Shown: piece by piece, positions 21,763-34,952 of the stretch
Numbering within the stretch: position 1 is the stretch's first letter
Layout of the letters: each line of letters begins with the position of its first letter
Source: Mya arenaria
Lineage: Eukaryota; Mollusca; Bivalvia; Myida; Myidae
NCBI RefSeq assembly: GCF_026914265.1
Contig: NC_069124.1
Coordinates: 88,365,733 to 88,429,732 of the forward strand
Direction: 5' to 3'
DNA: 64,000 nt
Translations under genes and position numbers: made by a program
The notes under the pieces: model-generated
What the model was told of the DNA's origin: nothing
What the model saw: only the letters and a program-made list of their open reading frames with translations
Database searches by the model: none

Positions 21763-24700
21763 TAATGCATATACGCAAGCAGGCGGGTAATTAGCGAGTG
21801 GGTACCAGGGCTAATGCATATACGGATACACGCGGGTAATTGGCGAGTGGCTACCAGGGCTAATGCATATTTGATACACGCAGGTAATTGGCGAGTGGCT
21901 ACCAGGGCTAATGCATATACGGATACACGCGGGTAATTGGCGAGTGGGTAACAGGGTAAATGCATATACGAATACACGCAGGTAATTCGCGAGTGGCTAC
22001 CAGTGCTAATGCATATACGGATAGGCGCAGGTAATTGGCGAGTGGCTACCAGGGCTAATGCATATACGGATAGGCGCGGGTAATTGGCGAGTGGCTACCA
22101 GGGCTAATGCATATACGGATACACGCAGGTAATTGGCGAGTGGCTACCAGGGCTAATGCATATACGGATACACGCGGGTAATTGGCGAGTGGCTACCAGG
22201 GGTAAATGCATATACAGATAGGCGCGGGTAATTGGCGAGTGGTTACCAGGGTTGATGCATATACGGATACACTCGGGTAATTGACGAGTGGGTACCTGGG
22301 TTGATGCATATACGGATACACTCGGGTAATTGGCGAGTGGGTCCCAGGGGTAAATGCACATACGGATACGCGCGGGTAATTGGCGAGTGGGTACCTGGGT
22401 AAATGCATATACGGATACGCGCAGGTACTTGACAGGTGGGTACCAGGGTTAATGCATATATGGATACAAGCGGGTAATTGACGAGCGGGTACCAGGTTTA
22501 ATGCATATACGGATACACGCGGTTAATTGACGAGTGGGTACCAGGGTTAATGCATATACGGATGCACGCGGATAATTAGCGAGTGGGTACCAGGGTTAAT
22601 GCATATACGGATAAACGCGGGTCATTGGCGAGTGGGTACCAGGACTAATGCATATACGGATACACGTGGGAAATTGGCGAGTGGGTACCAGGGTTAATGC
22701 ATATACGAATACGCGCTGGTAATTGGCAAGTGGGTACCAGGGTGAATGTTTATACGAATACGTGCGGGTAATTGACAGGTGGGTACTAGGGTTAATGAAT
22801 AGACTGATACGCGCGGGTTATTGGCGAGTGGGTAACAGGGATAATACAAATACGGATACACTCGGGTAATTGGCGAGTGGGTGCCAGGGGTAAATGCACA
22901 TACGGACACGCGCGGGTAATTGGCGAGTGGGTACCACCAGGGTTGTTGCACATACGGATACACGCAGGTAATTGGCGAGTGGGTACCAGGGTTAATGCAT
23001 ATACGGATACGCGCAGGTACTTGACAGGTGGGTACCAGGGTTAATGCATATATGGATACACGCGGGTCATGGGCGAGTGGGTACCAGAGTTAATGCATAT
23101 ACGGATACAAGCGGGTAATTAACGAGTGTGTACCAGGGTTAATGCATAAGCGGATACACGCGGTTAATTAGCGAGTGGGTACCAGTGTTAATGCATATAC
23201 GGATACAGGCGGGTCATTTGGGAGTGGGTACCAGGACTAATGCAAATACGGATACACTCGGGTAATTGGCGAGTGGGTACCAGGGTTAATGCATATACGA
23301 ATACGCGCTGGTAATTGGCGAGTGGGTACCAGGGTAAATGCTTATACGAATACGCGCGGGTAATTAACAGGTGGGTACTAGGGTTAATGAATAGACGGAT
23401 ACGCGCGGGTTATTGGCGAGTGGGTCCCAGGGTTGATGCATATACGGATACACGCGGGTAATTTGCGAGCAGGTACCAGGCTTAATGAATATACAGTTTC
23501 ACGCTGATAATTTGCGAGAGGGCACCAGGGGGTTAATGCATATACGGATACGCGCGGATAAGTGGCGAGTGTGCACCAGGGATGATGCATATACGGATAC
23601 ACGCGGGTAATTGGCAAGTGGGTACCACGGTTAATGCATATACGGATACGCTGGAGTAAATGGCGAGTGGGTACCAGGTGTAAATAAACATACGGATACG
23701 CGCGGGTAATTGGCGAGTGGGTACCAGGGTTAATGCATATACGAAACACGCGAGTAATTGACGAGTGGGTACCAGTGTTGATGGATATACGGATACACGC
23801 GGGTAATTGACAGGTGGGTACCAGAGTTAATGCATATACGGATACACGCGGGTAATTGACGAGTGGGTACCAGGGTTGTTGCATATACGGATTCACACGG
23901 GTAATTAGTTAGTGGGTACCAGGGTAAATGCATATACGGATACACTGGAGTAATTGGAGAGTGGATACCAGGGTTAATGCATATACGAATACGCGCTGGT
24001 AATTGGCAAGTGGGTACCAGGGTGAATGTTTATACGAATACGCGCGGGTAATTGACAGGTGGGTACCAGAGTTAATGCATATACGGATACACGCGGGTAA
24101 TTGGCGAGTGGGTACCAGGGTTGTTGCATATAAGGATTCACACGGGTAATTAGTTAGTGGGTACCAGGGTTAATGCATATACGGATACACTGGAGTACTA
24201 GTAATTGGAGAGTGGATACCAGGGTTAATGCATTTACAGATACGCGCGGAAATTGACAGGTGGGTATCAGGGTTAATGCATAAACGAATACGCGCGGGTA
24301 ATTGGCGAGTATGTACCAGGGTTAATTCATATACGGACACACGCGATTGGTAGACGAGTTGTTACCAAGATTAATGCATATATGGATACGCGCGGGTAAT
24401 TGACAGGTGGGTACCAGCGTTAATGCATATATGGATACAAGCGGGTATTTTTGCGAGTGGGTACCAGGGTTAATGTATATACTGATAAACGCTTGTTATT
24501 GACGAGTGGGTACCAGGGGTTATGCATATACGGACACACGCAGGTAATTGGCGAGTGGGTACCAAGGGTAATGCATATACGGATACACCCGGGTAATTGG
24601 CGAGTGGGTACCAGGGTTAATGCATATACGGATACACTCGGGTAATTGGCGAGTGGGTACCAGGGTTGATGCATATACAGATACACGCGGGTAATTGGCG

Positions 24701-27245
24701 AGTGGGTACCAGGTTTGATGCATATACGGATACACTCGGGTAATTGGCGAGTGGGTACCAGGGTTGATGCATATACGGATACGCGAGGGTAAGTGGCGAG
24801 TGTGTACCAGGGTTGATGCATATACGGATACACGCGGGTAATTGGTGAGTGGGTACCAGAGTTAATGCATATACAGATTCACGTGGGAAATTGGTTAGTG
24901 GGTACCAGGGTAAATGCATATACGGATACACTCGAGTAAATGGCGAGTGGGTACCAGGTGTAAATGCACATACGGATACGCACGGGTAATTGGCGAGTTG
25001 GTACCAGGGTTGATGCATAAACGGATACACACGGGTAATTGGCGAGTGGGTACCAGGGTTTATGCATATACGGAAACACGCGGGTAATTGACAGGTGGGT
25101 ACCAGGGTTGTTGCATATACGGATTCACGCGGGTAATTGGTTAGTGGGTACCAGGATAACGCATATACGGATACACCCGAGTAAATGGCGACTGGGTAGC
25201 AGGGTTGATGCATATACGGACACACGCGGGTAATTGGCGAGTGGATACCAGGGTTAATGCATATACAGAAACGCGCGGGAATTGACAGTTGGGTACCAGG
25301 GTTAATGCATAAACGAATACGCGCGGGTAATTGGCGAGTGGGTACCAGGGTTAATTCATATACGGACACACGCGATTGGTAGACGAGTGGATACCAAGGT
25401 TAATGCATATACGGTTACGTGCGGGAATTTTCAGGTGGGTACCAGCGTTAATGCATATACGGATACAAGCGGTTATTTTGGCGAGTGGGTACCAGGGTTA
25501 ATGTATATACTGATACACGCTTGTTATTGACGAGTGGGTACCAGAGGTTATGCATATACGGACACACGCAGATAATTGGCGAGTGGGTACCAAGGGTAAT
25601 GCATATACGGACACACGCAGGTGATTGACAAGTGGGCAACAGGGGTAGTGCATATAGGGATACACGAAGGTAATTGGCGAGCTGGTAACAGGTTAATGCA
25701 TATATGGATTCACGCAGGTAATTGGCGAGTGGGTTCCAGGGTTAATGCATATACGGATACACGCGGGTAATTGGCGAGTGGGTACCAGGGTTAATGCATA
25801 TACGGATACACGCAGGTAATTGGCGAGTGGGTACCAGGGTTGATGTATATACGGATACACGCGGGTTATCGGCGAGAAAGTGCCAGGGTTGATGCATTTA
25901 CGGATACACGCGGGTAATTGGCGAGTGGGTAACTGGGTTAATGAATATGCACGCGGGTAATTGGCGAGTGGGTAACAGGATAAATGCATATACGGATACA
26001 CGCGTGTTTTTGGCGAGTGGGTAACAGGGTCAATGAATATACGGACACAAGCGGATAATTGGCGAGTGGGTACCCGGGTTAATGCGTATACGGATACACG
26101 CGGGAAATTGGCGAGTATGTGCCAGAGTTGATGCATATACGAATACACGCGGGTAATTGGCGAGTACATGCCAGAGTTGATGCATATACGGATACACGCG
26201 GGTAATCGGTGAGTAGGTATCAGTGTTAATGCGTATACGGATAAACGCGTGTATTTGGCGAGTGGGTACCAGGGTTAATGCTTATACGGATACATGGTAG
26301 TATTTGGCGAGTGGGTACCAGGGTTAATGCGTATACGGATACACGCGGGTAATTGGCCAGTGGGTACCAAGGTTAATGCATATACGGATGCACGCGAGTA
26401 ATTGGCGAGTGGGTACCAGGGTTAATGGTACCAGGAATTATGTATATTTGGATACACGCGGGTAATTGGTGAGTGGGTACCAGTGTTAATGCATATACGG
26501 ATACACGTGGGTAATTCGAGAGTGGGTACCAGTGTTGATGCATATACGGATACACGCGGGTAATTGGAGAGTGGGTACCTGGGTTAATGTTACCAGTGTT
26601 AATGCATATACGGATACACGCGGGTAATTGGAGAGTGGGTACCAGGGTAAATGGTACCAGTGTTAATGCATATACGGATACACGCGGGTTATTGGTGAGT
26701 GGGTACCAGTGTTAATGCAAATACGGATACACGTGGGTAATTGGAGAGTGGGTACCAGGGTTAATGGTATCAGGATCAATGCATATACGGATACACGTGG
26801 GTAATTGACGAGTGGGTACCAGGGCTAATGCATTTACGGATACACTCGCGTAATTGACGAGTGGGTAACAGAGTTGATGCATAAACGGGTACACGCGGGT
26901 AATTGACAAGTGGGTACCAGGGTGAATGCATATACGGGTACACGCGGGTAGTTGACGAGTGGATACCAGGGTTAATGCATATACGGAAGCAGGCGGGTCA
27001 TTGGCAATTGGGCACCAGGGTTAATGCATATACGGATACACGCCGGTGTCTGGCGAGTGGTTACCAGCGTTAATGCATATACGGAAGCAGGCGGGTAATT
27101 GGCGAGTGGGTACCACGGTAATTGCATATACGGATACACGCGGGTAATTGGCAAACGGGTACCAGGGTTAATGGTATCAGGATTAATGCATATACGGATA
27201 CACGCGGGTAATTGACGAGTGGGTACCAGGGGTCATGCATATACG
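21763..27245. repeat. Satellite B: tandem array of a 49-bp unit
   Basis: About 5.5 kb, or roughly 110 head-to-tail units, containing 'ttaatgcatatacggatac', 'acgcgggtaattggcgag' and 'tgggtaccaggg'. Most units are 49 bp. Near 26420-26800 and at 27160 some carry an extra short piece ending in 'atggtaccag'. Because 49 is not a multiple of 3, spurious minus-strand frames cycle through three units (49 residues); the longest is 250 codons. The array begins after 'attctgcagcg' and ends abruptly at about 27245. Confidence 0.95.
24230..25620. repeat. Higher-order repeat within satellite B, offset 1,029 bp (21 units)
   Basis: A distinctive series of variant units at about 24233-24600 recurs at about 25249-25620. 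It includes 'ttaattcatatacggacac', 'acgcgattggtagacgag' and 'aatgtatatactgata', and the offset of 1,029 bp is exactly 21 x 49. Divergence is clearly higher than between the two satellite A blocks. A second repeated series ('aatacgcgctggtaattgg') occurs at 22707, 23299 and 23990. Confidence 0.75.
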
Positions 27246-28175
27246 GACACTGTATTTTAGCCGTACATGTCCTACTGGCGAAAGCCTAAATGTCTTTGGT
27301 AGCACATGTTTCCAACTGTTTCTTATTTTATCAAAATACGATCTCCTCAGAACAAAATATATTTCAATATACGTTTTTTATGTTGTATTTTTAAAATCTT
27401 ATTTTGCGAAAAAAAACTTCAGTAAATGTATTTTTTTTGCGAAAATAACTTTATCTTCGTATTTCAGCCATACCGTTTTTACCTGATGATAAGCGTAAAA
27501 ATGATAAGGGTGTTTTATCTATGATGATATTGAGTTATGCTGCCAAATTGTGAGATGGTCTTGAACAACTGTTTGAAGTATGAATTTAATTGAAAGAAGT
27601 TTAACCATAATTTTTATTTAGGATAATATGGAGTAATGCAGCCTTATTGTGTGATGGTCCTGAACTGTTTAAAGTACTATGTGAATTGAATGAAGGGTAT
27701 TGACGTAATTAGTGGAAATCCCAACTTGCCATAAAACTTTAACTGTTCACAGTTTAATGTGCCCTAAAACATTAACCTTTTAGTTCCTAAGTCAGTCAGG
27801 GGCTATAATTTGTATCTAGGATGATATGGAGTTATTCAACCTAATTTGGTGATGGTCTTGAACAACTGCTTGAAGTATGAATTGAATTAAATCAAGGGTA
27901 TTGAAGTTGTGAATGAAAATCCCAACTTGACCTAAAACTTCAACCAAATATTCTAAGTCGATCAAGGACCATAATTTGTATTTAGGATAATATGGAGTAG
28001 TGCAACCTAATAGTTCGATGGACCTGAACAATTGTTTGAAGTATGAATTTGATTGAATGAAGAGTATTGAAGTAATAAGTGAAAATCCCAGGTTGCCCTA
28101 TAACTTTAACCGGACGCCGACGACGGGGCGAGTAGTATAGCCCTCCTCATTCATCGAATAGTCGAACTAAAAATA
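27246..28175. repeat. Dispersed repeat family 2, copy 2 (27530-28175) after an AT-rich spacer
   Basis: After about 285 bp of AT-rich sequence without a gene, the same tandem words as at 13880-14756 appear ('aaaatcccaacttg', 'gtgatggtcctgaac', 'ctaaaactttaac'). They end with the same terminal motif 'cgagtagtatagccctcct' and 'gaatagtcgaactaaaa'. It is non-coding. Confidence 0.7.
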
Positions 28176-28741
28176 TACAGAACTCCCTGATCAGCTGCTG
28201 TATATAATGGACAGTCAGGTGCATAGCCAGGGCCAATTTGGGATTACGCAGATCGATGACAGACAGCTTATTCACCCCTTCACCCCCTTCTGTTTTTATT
28301 TCAAATTCGGGGGTTTTGGTATGGCAAACACTTTGACCTGTTAAAATTTCATTACGCAACTGCGTATTTGCGTACAGTCAGCTACGCGACAGTGGTTTGT
28401 AGAAAAATGATCAACTTTTGGCCTTAATTGTACTTAAATGCTCATAAATGCAAATGGACATTAATCCAGGGCCATAGCTAGCCCTCTATTCATGTGTATT
28501 CATAATTGTGTAAGGGGGCGGGGCATGCCCCCTCGGAAAGATTTGAAAGCCATGCTGCACTCTGGTGCATTTTGGGCATTTTGAGGTGCTTTATTTAGTA
28601 CTGAAAAATGGATAGTTTTAGGATCATGTAGTCAAATACGCATACTGCAACTTTGGCTGATTTATTCTTTTTAAATTGTCATATTCATGTGGATTCAGGC
28701 GCGTAATCGCGTATAGGCAGCTACGCGCCTGTAATATATAT
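28176..28741. other. Likely repeat-derived, boundaries unclear
   Basis: Contains 'ggggcggggcatgccccct' and related words 'cagctacgcgac' / 'cagctacgcgcc' at 28379 and 28718, which suggests a non-autonomous element. Its ends could not be fixed. Confidence 0.35.
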
Positions 28742-28924
28742 AGCCCGAAATTAACTTAACTGGGTTTTCCCATGCCGGTACAAATAAAAGGTGAATATCG
28801 AGCTATTGAAATTCATGTAACAGTCCAATTGTCTCCGAAGTAACAATTGTATATAACAACGGTTTAATTTTGTTTGTACCGGAGGATTAGGCTGGGAAAA
28901 CCTGAATAACTATAATTCCGGGCT
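28742..28924. mobile_element. Short MITE with AGCCCG..AATTA ends
   Basis: It begins agcccgaaattaactt and ends taattccgggct. The arms also pair inside, with 'gggttttcccatgccggtac' opposite 'gtaccggaggattaggct' and 'gggaaaacc'. The body is 183 bp and non-coding. The superfamily is unknown. Confidence 0.6.
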
Positions 28925-31326
28925 TAAACTATTGTCATTATCATAATATGGTTGCAAACTAAACTTTGTAAAGGATTGCATGTCTTTTTTATCACAACCG
29001 CTAGACAGTAATACAATGTTTACATAATGCTAGATTTTTGTGATAATTGCAGTTTCAGCAATCTGACACATATTACAGCCTCAAATGGTTTGGGGCTCAA
29101 TCTAGTCCATATGTATAAACACTAAGATCGAGTCTTTTCACGATGTTTAGCAGTCCGTGCCATTCACTTAATCATCGCAGCTAGTGTTCCATATTTTTAC
29201 AATATACCTTAAGCTTTTCAATGCAAATGTTGTAACCAAACACGGCTAAGTGTTTCTTTAGGAAAAGACATCAAAATGAAAGAAAATATCTTATATTAGA
29301 CTTGGGATGGGCAGGTGCTTGTCAGTGATAGAGTTAACAATAAAGACAGTCTGGTTTATAATCATTATTATGAATGTGTTTTTGAAAATAAATTGTTATT
29401 TTTTGCATAAACATGTCCTTTACGTTTGCTGTGGCTAGGACTAATGAAACCAAATGATCACAGGAATTGGAGACATTTCGGACTAAACAATTCCTGTAAA
29501 TCAAATTACATGTTTTGGAAATGTTTATGTAGTTCTAGTTCAGATCGGTATGTCTGGCCCTGGGTAAACTAATAAAAGTATTTATTTCAAGTTTTCCCAA
29601 GAGTATCATAGTCAACCTAAAATGGCCGTCAACGAGTCTTTTGACGATGTTATATCTATGCTGTCCGGAACGCTCATAATTGTAGCTAAACAGGTCAATT
29701 AACTTAAGGCCCTAAATCGCGCACTTGTGTATTTTTTATAATTTAAACATTCCGTTCCATGGAATATCCAACTTTTGACAAAAGGGATACGTTAATTGGG
29801 GTCTTCGAAAACAATTATACATTGATAATGTTATATTTACTATGGAAAAACAGTGAATCCTGATATGTTTTTAATTTACATAATCATCAAAATCTTCAGA
29901 CGCTCCATGTCAAGCCCCAAAATGATGGATGGTGCGATAACCCTATCTCCCGGTACCCGGTATCACTTTCCGACACCGGATTAGGTGACATATAATCAGA
30001 TGACAGATCTCGGTGTGGCATGCTATTTATTGCCTAATAAAGGTATGGTTATCGGCTAAAGATCCCTGGTGTTGTCGGTATATTGTATTGTTCTGTTTTA
30101 CCTGGTTTGTTTAAAAGTTTGAGTTATAAAGCCATAACTGTTTTTTGTAAGGTGCAAACTAATACAATATACAATATATGCATGTAGCTAGGTATTTCGT
30201 TAGTCATAACGGTGGGGTGGGGGTCACTCGCAACCACACAGGAGCAAACAGTATTCGGGTTCTTTTGTTTCATTTAAAAAAAACACTTAAAAACCTATAT
30301 AATATGCGTTACTACAAAATTCACATACAATAACCAATTCAAGCAATACAATATTACAAAGTAATAACATGTGGCATAAAATGGTGCACGTGGAATGCAC
30401 GAAAGATAAATCTCAAATATTTGAAATTTGTAATAAATTGTTCATTGTTAAAGTAATAATGCAAGAAGAGCGTAAAACATCTGTAAGACAGAAATTTAGG
30501 GGTGTAGAAGATGAAAACCAAGGAGTCTTAGATCTTATGGTCACTTTCATACAATTACAAACTAGCATTCACACAAACAACACATCAGATTGGACAAGGG
30601 ACAAGGACAGAGCTTGACCACATGGTGGACAGGCACATATACACATGCAAAACAATAACCTTAGTATGTATACCAAAGTCATGAGACTTTGACAGTTATC
30701 ATGTGGCTTTGACAGTTGTCATGTGACGTGTATAAATGTAAATATTACTGCAATTTAGAAGTAGGGGAGAAATAATACACTTGTCTACACACTTCCCTAT
30801 CAGGTTGAAATGACTCCGATATTTTCCAAAACCTTAAATTAACCAAAAACACTTATAGAAAGTATGAAGACTCCTAATTCCTTAAACTGAAAGACTTGAC
30901 GTTTTTAATTAACTAAAACACCTAAATGTGTATTCAAACTACAAAATTTTGCGAGAAGTTCAAGTTATTTTTTTTAACATGAATTTGAAATGAAACTTAT
31001 ACGATATAAGTAATATCAATATATAAAAAGGGCTAGTACTGGACTGCAGTGAATGTAAACAGAATATTTGAGTATTCTCCCTTATACTATTAACTAAATA
31101 TATATTTATTTTTATAAATACAGTAAAATATCTGCTATTCAGAACATGCAGATGCACTGTTATAATTATGAATTGAGCAATAAACATAACTTAGGCAAGG
31201 TCACAGTTTAAACTTAATCTGAAACATTGAATACCAAATCAAAGAGTTACCAAAATAAATCTTCATAAAAATAAATATATGAATTTCAGCACATATTGAC
31301 ATTTTCTACCAATAACACTGAAATAA
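28925..31326. other. Intergenic, no gene recognised
   Basis: Mostly AT-rich with no frame that looks coding. A plus-strand 82-codon frame at 30369-30617 has no recognisable domain. 'tttgacagttatcatgtg' and 'tttgacagttgtcatgtg' form a short direct repeat at about 30688-30725. Confidence 0.5.
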
Positions 31327-31753
31327 TGCACCAGTCAATTGTAACCACGCCCCCACCCCCTGGTCCGGAGGTATACCGGGGATAGCGGGGAATATGGTCC
31401 GTGTTTTACCTTTCAGGTGGCCCCGCAGTGCCGAGTGAATGCGGTGGCTTTGTTTTCGCGCCAAAAATAGCGGGAATGAGCCGTGGCTTTATGCCGGGAA
31501 TTATCCGTTCTTTCAACGGGATTTGTCGGCGTTTTATACAAGCTTTCCCCGGTGTTTAACGAGATCTCGCGAGATATGCTCGTTTGCTTTAAATATGTAT
31601 ATTACAAACGGCCTTACCTAAGATGTCCCCGGGGTGCGGGGGTATTTAGCGGGGATTTTACCAGCAGTTTGTCCGTGCAGGGCGGGGATTTTACCTGTCA
31701 AAATCCCCGCTAATCCCCGGACCTGGGGGCCGTACCTACAATTGACTGGTGCA
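31327..31753. mobile_element. MITE family 3, copy 2
   Basis: The ends tgcaccagtcaattgtaacc and 'caattgactggtgca' are inverted complements, and the match extends inward through 'ccaccccctggtccgg' against 'ccccggacctggggg'. The GC-rich body of 427 bp carries short ORFs only. It is the longer, better-preserved copy of the 16384 element. Confidence 0.85.
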
Positions 31754-32064
31754 TAAATTGTAAACACTGGATTCTAACTGAAACAAAATCATCAAAAATA
31801 GCAATTCAGTTTCAATTGCCAAATATAGGTTCAACAAAATAATACGGAAAATATCATTATGCAATAAGCTGCAGTGAAAATAAATCTATGCGCAGTGATT
31901 TGTTTTTATTTATTTATTTGCAACAAAGAACTATTCTTTCGGATCAGGAATTAAATGAACAATGAATACACACAAAAAAAGGAAATTAAATATTTTTCAA
32001 TATTTAACCGAAACGCAAAACTGGTAAACCAACATCCAGACATAACATAATTGAAGGATTTTGC

Positions 32065-32067
<3 letters not shown>

Positions 32068-32126
<59 letters not shown>
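32068..32126. repeat. (AT)n microsatellite
   Basis: About 59 bp of pure alternating A and T. Confidence 0.98.
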
Positions 32127-32129
<3 letters not shown>

Positions 32130-32164
32130 AAAATGCTTGCCAAAAATAATTTGCAAAAAGGCTA

Positions 32165-32746
32165 CACAGCACGTAAACGTTAAACGTTAAACGTGTTTAT
32201 TTGATTAAACGCCTATTTTTATACATTATATTCAATGGCGTTGTACAATACATGCATACTCTATATATCCAACATAATATTTGAACATATTTTGATATAA
32301 GACAATATAAAGCAGTTAAACAATAATATATTAAAACTTGCAACATTCATTAGATTTTAATTGACTAAAGTAGTAATATATGTACATGAAGTAAAAACAC
32401 AATTGGTCAAAGCAACCGATAAAAAATGGAAAATAAACAAACTCTAAGACTCTAAAAAATCAAATATAATATCAGACATTTCTTATCGGAGTCGGTTTTA
32501 AAACAAGTCATAAAACTGTGTAAAATAGTGAGTTTTGAGGTTTTTCTTGAACACATCTATAGACACTGACTGCTTGATATACAATGGCAGACTATTCCAT
32601 AGTTTTGGTCCGATTGTGCAAAAACTTCTATCGTTAAACCTTGTTCTCTTGTTAAATGGTACATCATACTTGATACCAGGGTCACTAGCTGATCTTAATC
32701 CTTGTCTACGACTTACACTCTCAGACAATAACTCAAGCAAATAAGG
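32165..32746 (-). mobile_element. 5'-truncated LINE 3' end inserted in a gypsy pol relic
   Basis: Minus-strand translation from about 32746 gives PYLLELLSESVSRRQGLRSA and then FNDRSFCTIGPKLWNSLP, the classic 'Gdrafs...p.lWNsLP' block at the C-terminus of LINE reverse transcriptases. It ends at KTHYFTQFYDLF and a stop. A 3' UTR follows to about 32170 and finishes in short tandem repeats (tttaacg on the minus strand), as CR1-like LINEs do. The 5' truncation and this tail fit target-primed insertion. It joins in frame to gypsy pol sequence at about 32746. Confidence 0.75.
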
Positions 32747-33106
32747 ATTAGGATTTTGTCTGTGGTTCAGTGGCCTCCTCTGTGCAATGATATACATTCC
32801 AGACAAGGATGAATCAGAGGAGCTCGTATCTCCATGGTACTCAGACTCGGGGGCCTGAACAGGTATTGACCGCGTCCTGATTTTTCGGACAGGTTTGGGT
32901 ATTTGGGTACCAGCTTCGGTATCTTCTGGCTGGGGCACAGCGATTAAAGGAAGCAGGGGATTTCGGTGTAAAGTGCGTATTGGTCCATTGCGAGACTCGA
33001 GTTGCACTTCGTACACCAGGGCTGACCTTAATAAATTATGGAATATTAAGCACTACATATGGGTCTTTCTCCCACTTGTCAGCCAGTTTCTGTCGCCCTT
33101 GCAAAT

Positions 33107-33325
33107 TTACTTTGCATACAAGAATAATATCTCCCTATGCAATGGTGTTTTCTCTGAGCTTTGTTGGCCTGCTCTCTTCTTGGCTGCTTCTCCAGCTACC
33201 TTGTAAGCGTATTTCAGGCATTCCTGCAGCTGTGGTACATATGAAGAACGGTTTGCACCGTCTCCATTCACCAGTGCAGTGCCTAAGTACGCGTCTACAG
33301 AGAGCCGTTGGTGCCACCCGAACAT
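33107..33325 (-). pseudogene. Gypsy integrase C-terminal fragment
   Basis: Starts MFGWHQRLSVDAYLGTAL, the usual 'lmfGr.prLPiD..lg' motif after the integrase core, followed by a helical YVPQLQECLKYAYKVAGEAA segment. The last piece of pol, with GPIRTLHRNPLLP, lies beyond a break at 32747-33016. Confidence 0.75.
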
Positions 33326-33359
33326 CAGGAAATGGAAGCTAAACCCTTTTTAACTGCTC

Positions 33360-33880
33360 TTCGTTGCATTGTATGCTTCGACGAGAGAAGGAATAAACGT
33401 AGCCCGATTGGACTTGTGGTCATCAGCCAATGTACCTAACATACGAATGAGAGTGCGGTTAAACCTCTCAGTCGAAGGATTTCCCATAAGATTGAAGGGG
33501 GTTGTTCTGGTCTTTCTGACATTGACAAGCTTACTGAGTTCCTTAATGAAGCGGCTCTGGAAATTGCGTCCCTGGTCTGAGTGGAGCTGCTCTGGAAAGG
33601 AGTAATGGACTATAAAGTTCTCATACAGAACTCGCGCTGTAGTTGTTGCCTTCTGGTTTCTTTAGGGTAAAGCCTTTGCGTACCGCGTAAAATGGTCGGT
33701 TATAACTAAAACAGCCGCATACCAACCCTTGGACTTCTCCAATTTCAAGTAATCCATACAGACTAACTGCATAGGCCTATTGGCTTGGATGGGTGTGAGC
33801 TCTGTCGCAAGCAGTGGGGTCTTCCTACAAACGCTGGACCTGCATAAGGACACATGTCTCTTAAACTCAGCTCCCATCAC
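33360..33880 (-). pseudogene. Gypsy integrase catalytic-core fragment
   Basis: The upstream frame has VCMDYLKLEKSKG and VLVITDHFTRYAKALP, which carry the first catalytic Asp. After a break near 33660, a second frame gives HSDQGRNFQSRFIKEL (second Asp) and NPSTERFNRTLIRML (Glu). All three D,D,E residues can be seen, but in two frames, so the enzyme is not encoded intact. The zinc-binding end is represented only by CRSSVCRKTPL. Confidence 0.8.
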
Positions 33881-34248
33881 AGGCCAGAAAAACCGCTGAA
33901 GCGCAAGCCACAGAGACTTCTACCAGCCAGGATGGCCGACATATGTGTGGACCCCATTAAATGCGAGAGTACGGTGGGTTTCAGGAATGACGAGCTGCTT
34001 GACCATTTCACCATCAACCGCCGCAACATAATTCTCAAGAAAAAGACGCGATTTGTCACGAACAAAAATTCTTACGGCAGTTCCTTCCCCCTACATTGAG
34101 AACCGTACTGCAAGATGGAAATAGCCTTCGCGTTATTATGGTATTGTGCCTGTTCTATAGACCGGTGGATTGGTGGATTTACTGAAGCTGCCGTTGGTAG
34201 GAGCTCTTCATATATCGTGGTAGCTTCGGATCCTGATAAGCACTCGGC

Positions 34249-34482
34249 TTAAGAAATAGAAAGTACCATAGAATAATAGAGCATTTTGATAGCTTCGGAG
34301 AACAATTTGGTCTGGCGACTCAAGCCATTACGGTCACCGGTCAGCTTCCCGGACGTGTACACAATATCAAAATTGTATGCTGATAAAGCAGCGACCCAGC
34401 GATAACCAGTTGCGTCGAGCTTTGCTGTTGTCCTGACATAGGTTAACGGGTAATTATCCGTTGTGACTGTGTTACTGCCCAC
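34249..34482 (-). pseudogene. Gypsy RNase H C-terminal fragment
   Basis: Reads TTDNYPLTYVRTTAKLDATG, then RWVAALSAYNFDIVYTSGK and GDRNGLSRQ. This matches the end of the Ty3 RNase H domain, where 'TDNnPLtYv...kLda.g.RWla.L..ynF.i.YrpGk.n..aD.LSR' is typical. The final catalytic-region Asp before LSR is replaced (RNGLSR). Confidence 0.8.
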
Positions 34483-34952
34483 TTAAGCGCAAGGAATTCC
34501 AACTTATGGGCTGTGTAGTTCCGCTCCATTGGGCTGGCGTAAGCAATAACTCTCTCTGTTTCGTCATCCTGCTTCTGCAACAGAACGGCGCCTTATCCAT
34601 AATCACTAGCATCTGTATGGACAAAAAGGGGTTTGGCTAAAAAGGTTATGTTTTCCTTAAGGCAATCAAAACCCCATGATCAACTAGTAGAAGACTTCTG
34701 CTTTTTCTTGGACTTTTTCGACTTTGCCGTTTCGCCATGACCTTCTAGCAGCTTGTTGAGGGGCTGGGCAATTTTGGCGTAACTCTTAATATAACGGCAG
34801 TAGAATCCTGCATTACCTTAGAAAGATCTTAGTTCTGAAACATTGGTGGGGATTGGCCAAATTGTGATTGAACTATCTTTTGAAGGGTCAGCGGCTATAC
34901 CGTGCTCTGAAATTATGTGACCTAAATATGACACTGAGGTCTTAAATAGTTC

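Noticed and set aside
24617..25369. 250-codon minus-strand frame in satellite B
   Set aside because: It follows the 49-bp unit through three phases with no non-repeat sequence; not a protein.
31951..32172. Minus-strand frame with a run of Tyr-Ile
   Set aside because: It is a translation of the AT microsatellite.
32498..33016. Single host gene of 172 codons
   Set aside because: It is made of two retroelement tails fused at about 32746; no host domain.
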